Assembly (NCBI GenBank): GCA_030544235.1
Contig: CM060478.1
Span: forward strand, 786,227 to 850,226
DNA from: Lepturacanthus savala
Lineage: Eukaryota; Chordata; Actinopteri; Scombriformes; Trichiuridae
Length of the DNA stretch: 64,000 nt
Direction: 5' to 3'
Positions 62,641 through 64,000 of this stretch are shown here, piece after piece. A program made the position numbers and the translations under genes. Every line of letters begins with the position of its first letter. Within the stretch, counting starts at the first letter, position 1. The notes under the pieces were generated by a model. It was not told the DNA's origin. It made no database searches and saw only the letters and a program-made list of their open reading frames with translations.

Positions 62641-63450
62641 CTTCTTTCTAGAATATAAAGACTGAGAACCTTCATGATAATGAGAATAAAAGAGAAACTA
62701 GTGGAATTAATGAAATATTATAGCTTCAAACAACAAAGAAAAACAAATATATAGATGTAAAGACGCCAGCTTCCTTCACAACGTCTCAGGATCCTGAACT
62801 TTAGAACCAAAAATACCACATTTATATAAAAAATACAGCCTTGGATCATTCAGGACTTTTACAAAATAAAAAAACACAAAGTTCCACCAGTAAATCCTCA
62901 TGTTGGACTCAGCACCAACAGGAAATTCCTGCTAGAGCCTCAGAAAGAAAAAAAAGATGAAATATTATAAAAAAAAACTCAAAGGTTCATAAGGTCGAAG
63001 GTGAGATTTTAATCTATTGTTGGTCTAAATGTTCTGCCTATAATTAAACCTGTAAATCCAGAGAAATGCCCACAGCCAGAAACTCAGCCTCATGTGATGT
63101 TGTGATGTCACAACTATACAGTCAGTGCAGTTTCTTCATTAATGTTTTATTCTCTCAGTGGTTTGGTCTCTTCTCGGCCTTCGAAGTGAAAGATGTTTAT
63201 TAGATATTCAACTAAACTCAAATTCTATCATTTCACCCTGGAAATGTTGGTCTGGAGTGAAATGTTTGAGGATAAATAAGGTTCAGACGTTGAGTAAATG
63301 ATGTCGTATCATACAACTTTATTCATTTCTCAAATTAAACCAACGTGTTCATGTGCATGAAAATCAAATCCTCCAGAATTAGTGAATATGTTAAAGCTCA
63401 GAGTGTTAAGATGTTGAGAAACAGGAGGAAAAATGCTGTTACTGAGGGAT
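62641..63450. other. Unique AT-rich stretch, no gene seen
   Basis: No ORF, array or recognised element on either strand. Confidence 0.6.
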
Positions 63451-64000
63451 GAACATTAGCAAAGGCGGCTAAACGTTAGCAAAGATGGTTAAACGTTAGC
63501 AAAGATGGCTAAACGTCAGCAAAAACAGATAAATGTAAGCAAAGCTGACTAAACGTTAGCAAAGATGCTGAACATTAGCAAAGATGACTAACATTAGTAA
63601 AGATGGTTAAACATCAGCAAAGATGGTTAAACATTAGCAAATTTGGCTAAACGTTACCAAAGATGGTAAAAAGTCAGCAAAGGTGGTTAAACGTTAGCAA
63701 AGATGCTGAACATTAGCAAAGACAGCTGAACATTAGCAAAGATGTCTAAACATTAGCAAAGACAGCTGAACATTAGCAAAGATGACTAACATTAGTAAAG
63801 ATGGTTAAACATCAGCAAAGATGGTTAAACATTAGCAAAGTTGGCTAAACGTTACCAAAGATGGTAAAAATCAGCAAAGTTGGTTAAATGTTAGCAAAGA
63901 TGTCTAAACATTAGCAAAGATGCTGAACATTAGCAAAGACAGCTGAACATCAGCAAAGATGTCTAAACGTTAGCAAAGATGCTGAACATTAGCAAAGACA
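63451..64000. repeat. ~20-bp GTTAGCAAAGATGG minisatellite, continues past window
   Basis: Variable units of TAAACGTTAGCAAAGATGGT with ATTAGC, GTCAGC, GACAGCTGAAC and GATGCTGAAC variants. Larger blocks of several units repeat: 63560-63690 resembles 63770-63900. Confidence 0.92.

Overview
The window is animal, almost certainly teleost fish, nuclear DNA. It is AT-rich and full of (CA)n and AT microsatellites, with GT-AG introns and a tRNA-derived SINE head of the kind common in fish. The only protein-coding gene I can support is the 3' part of nckap1 (Nck-associated protein 1, Nap1/HEM family, a WAVE regulatory complex subunit). It lies on the + strand as 17 exons between 280 and 16369. Together they encode 653 full residues plus a split first codon and a stop, roughly the C-terminal 58% of the protein. 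Every exon joins the next in frame and none is broken.

Layout. 1-16369: nckap1 exons and introns. 16370 to about 18160: probable 3'UTR, with the best poly(A) signal at 18138. 18161-18760: AT-rich DNA with no gene seen. 18761-19339: left copy of a direct repeat carrying a consensus-perfect CTCF-type motif. 19371-59245: a ~39.9 kb satellite of ~29-bp monomers (roughly 1,300 copies) with nested higher-order structure and 11 passenger SINE heads. 59349-60116: right copy of the same direct repeat, again with the CTCF-type motif. 60117-62640: GCTAGC-rich ~300-370-bp modules, duplicated, with E2F-type sites and a CpG-containing promoter-like patch at 61.1-61.4 kb. 62641-63450: no recognised feature. 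63451-64000: a ~20-bp minisatellite running off the window.

Most unusual feature. Across nckap1, tandem repeats are repeatedly built from exon-intron junctions. The unit contains the last exon bases plus the 5' splice site (exons B, D, E, G, H, O), or the 3' splice site plus the first exon bases (exons H and J; exon O in weaker form). One donor is present in about 74 copies and another in 42. In the 42-copy array every unit is 30 bp, stop-free and in frame, so any donor choice would add a multiple of ten residues. I infer a locus-wide, splice-junction-centred repeat process that has left the reading frame intact.

The satellite shows nested amplification (29 bp, ~0.6 kb, ~3.5 kb, ~20.6 kb). 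The same ordered set of five SINE-head variants appears twice, about 20.6 kb apart. Nothing was computed here: copy counts are by eye and family names are from memory of conserved sequence.
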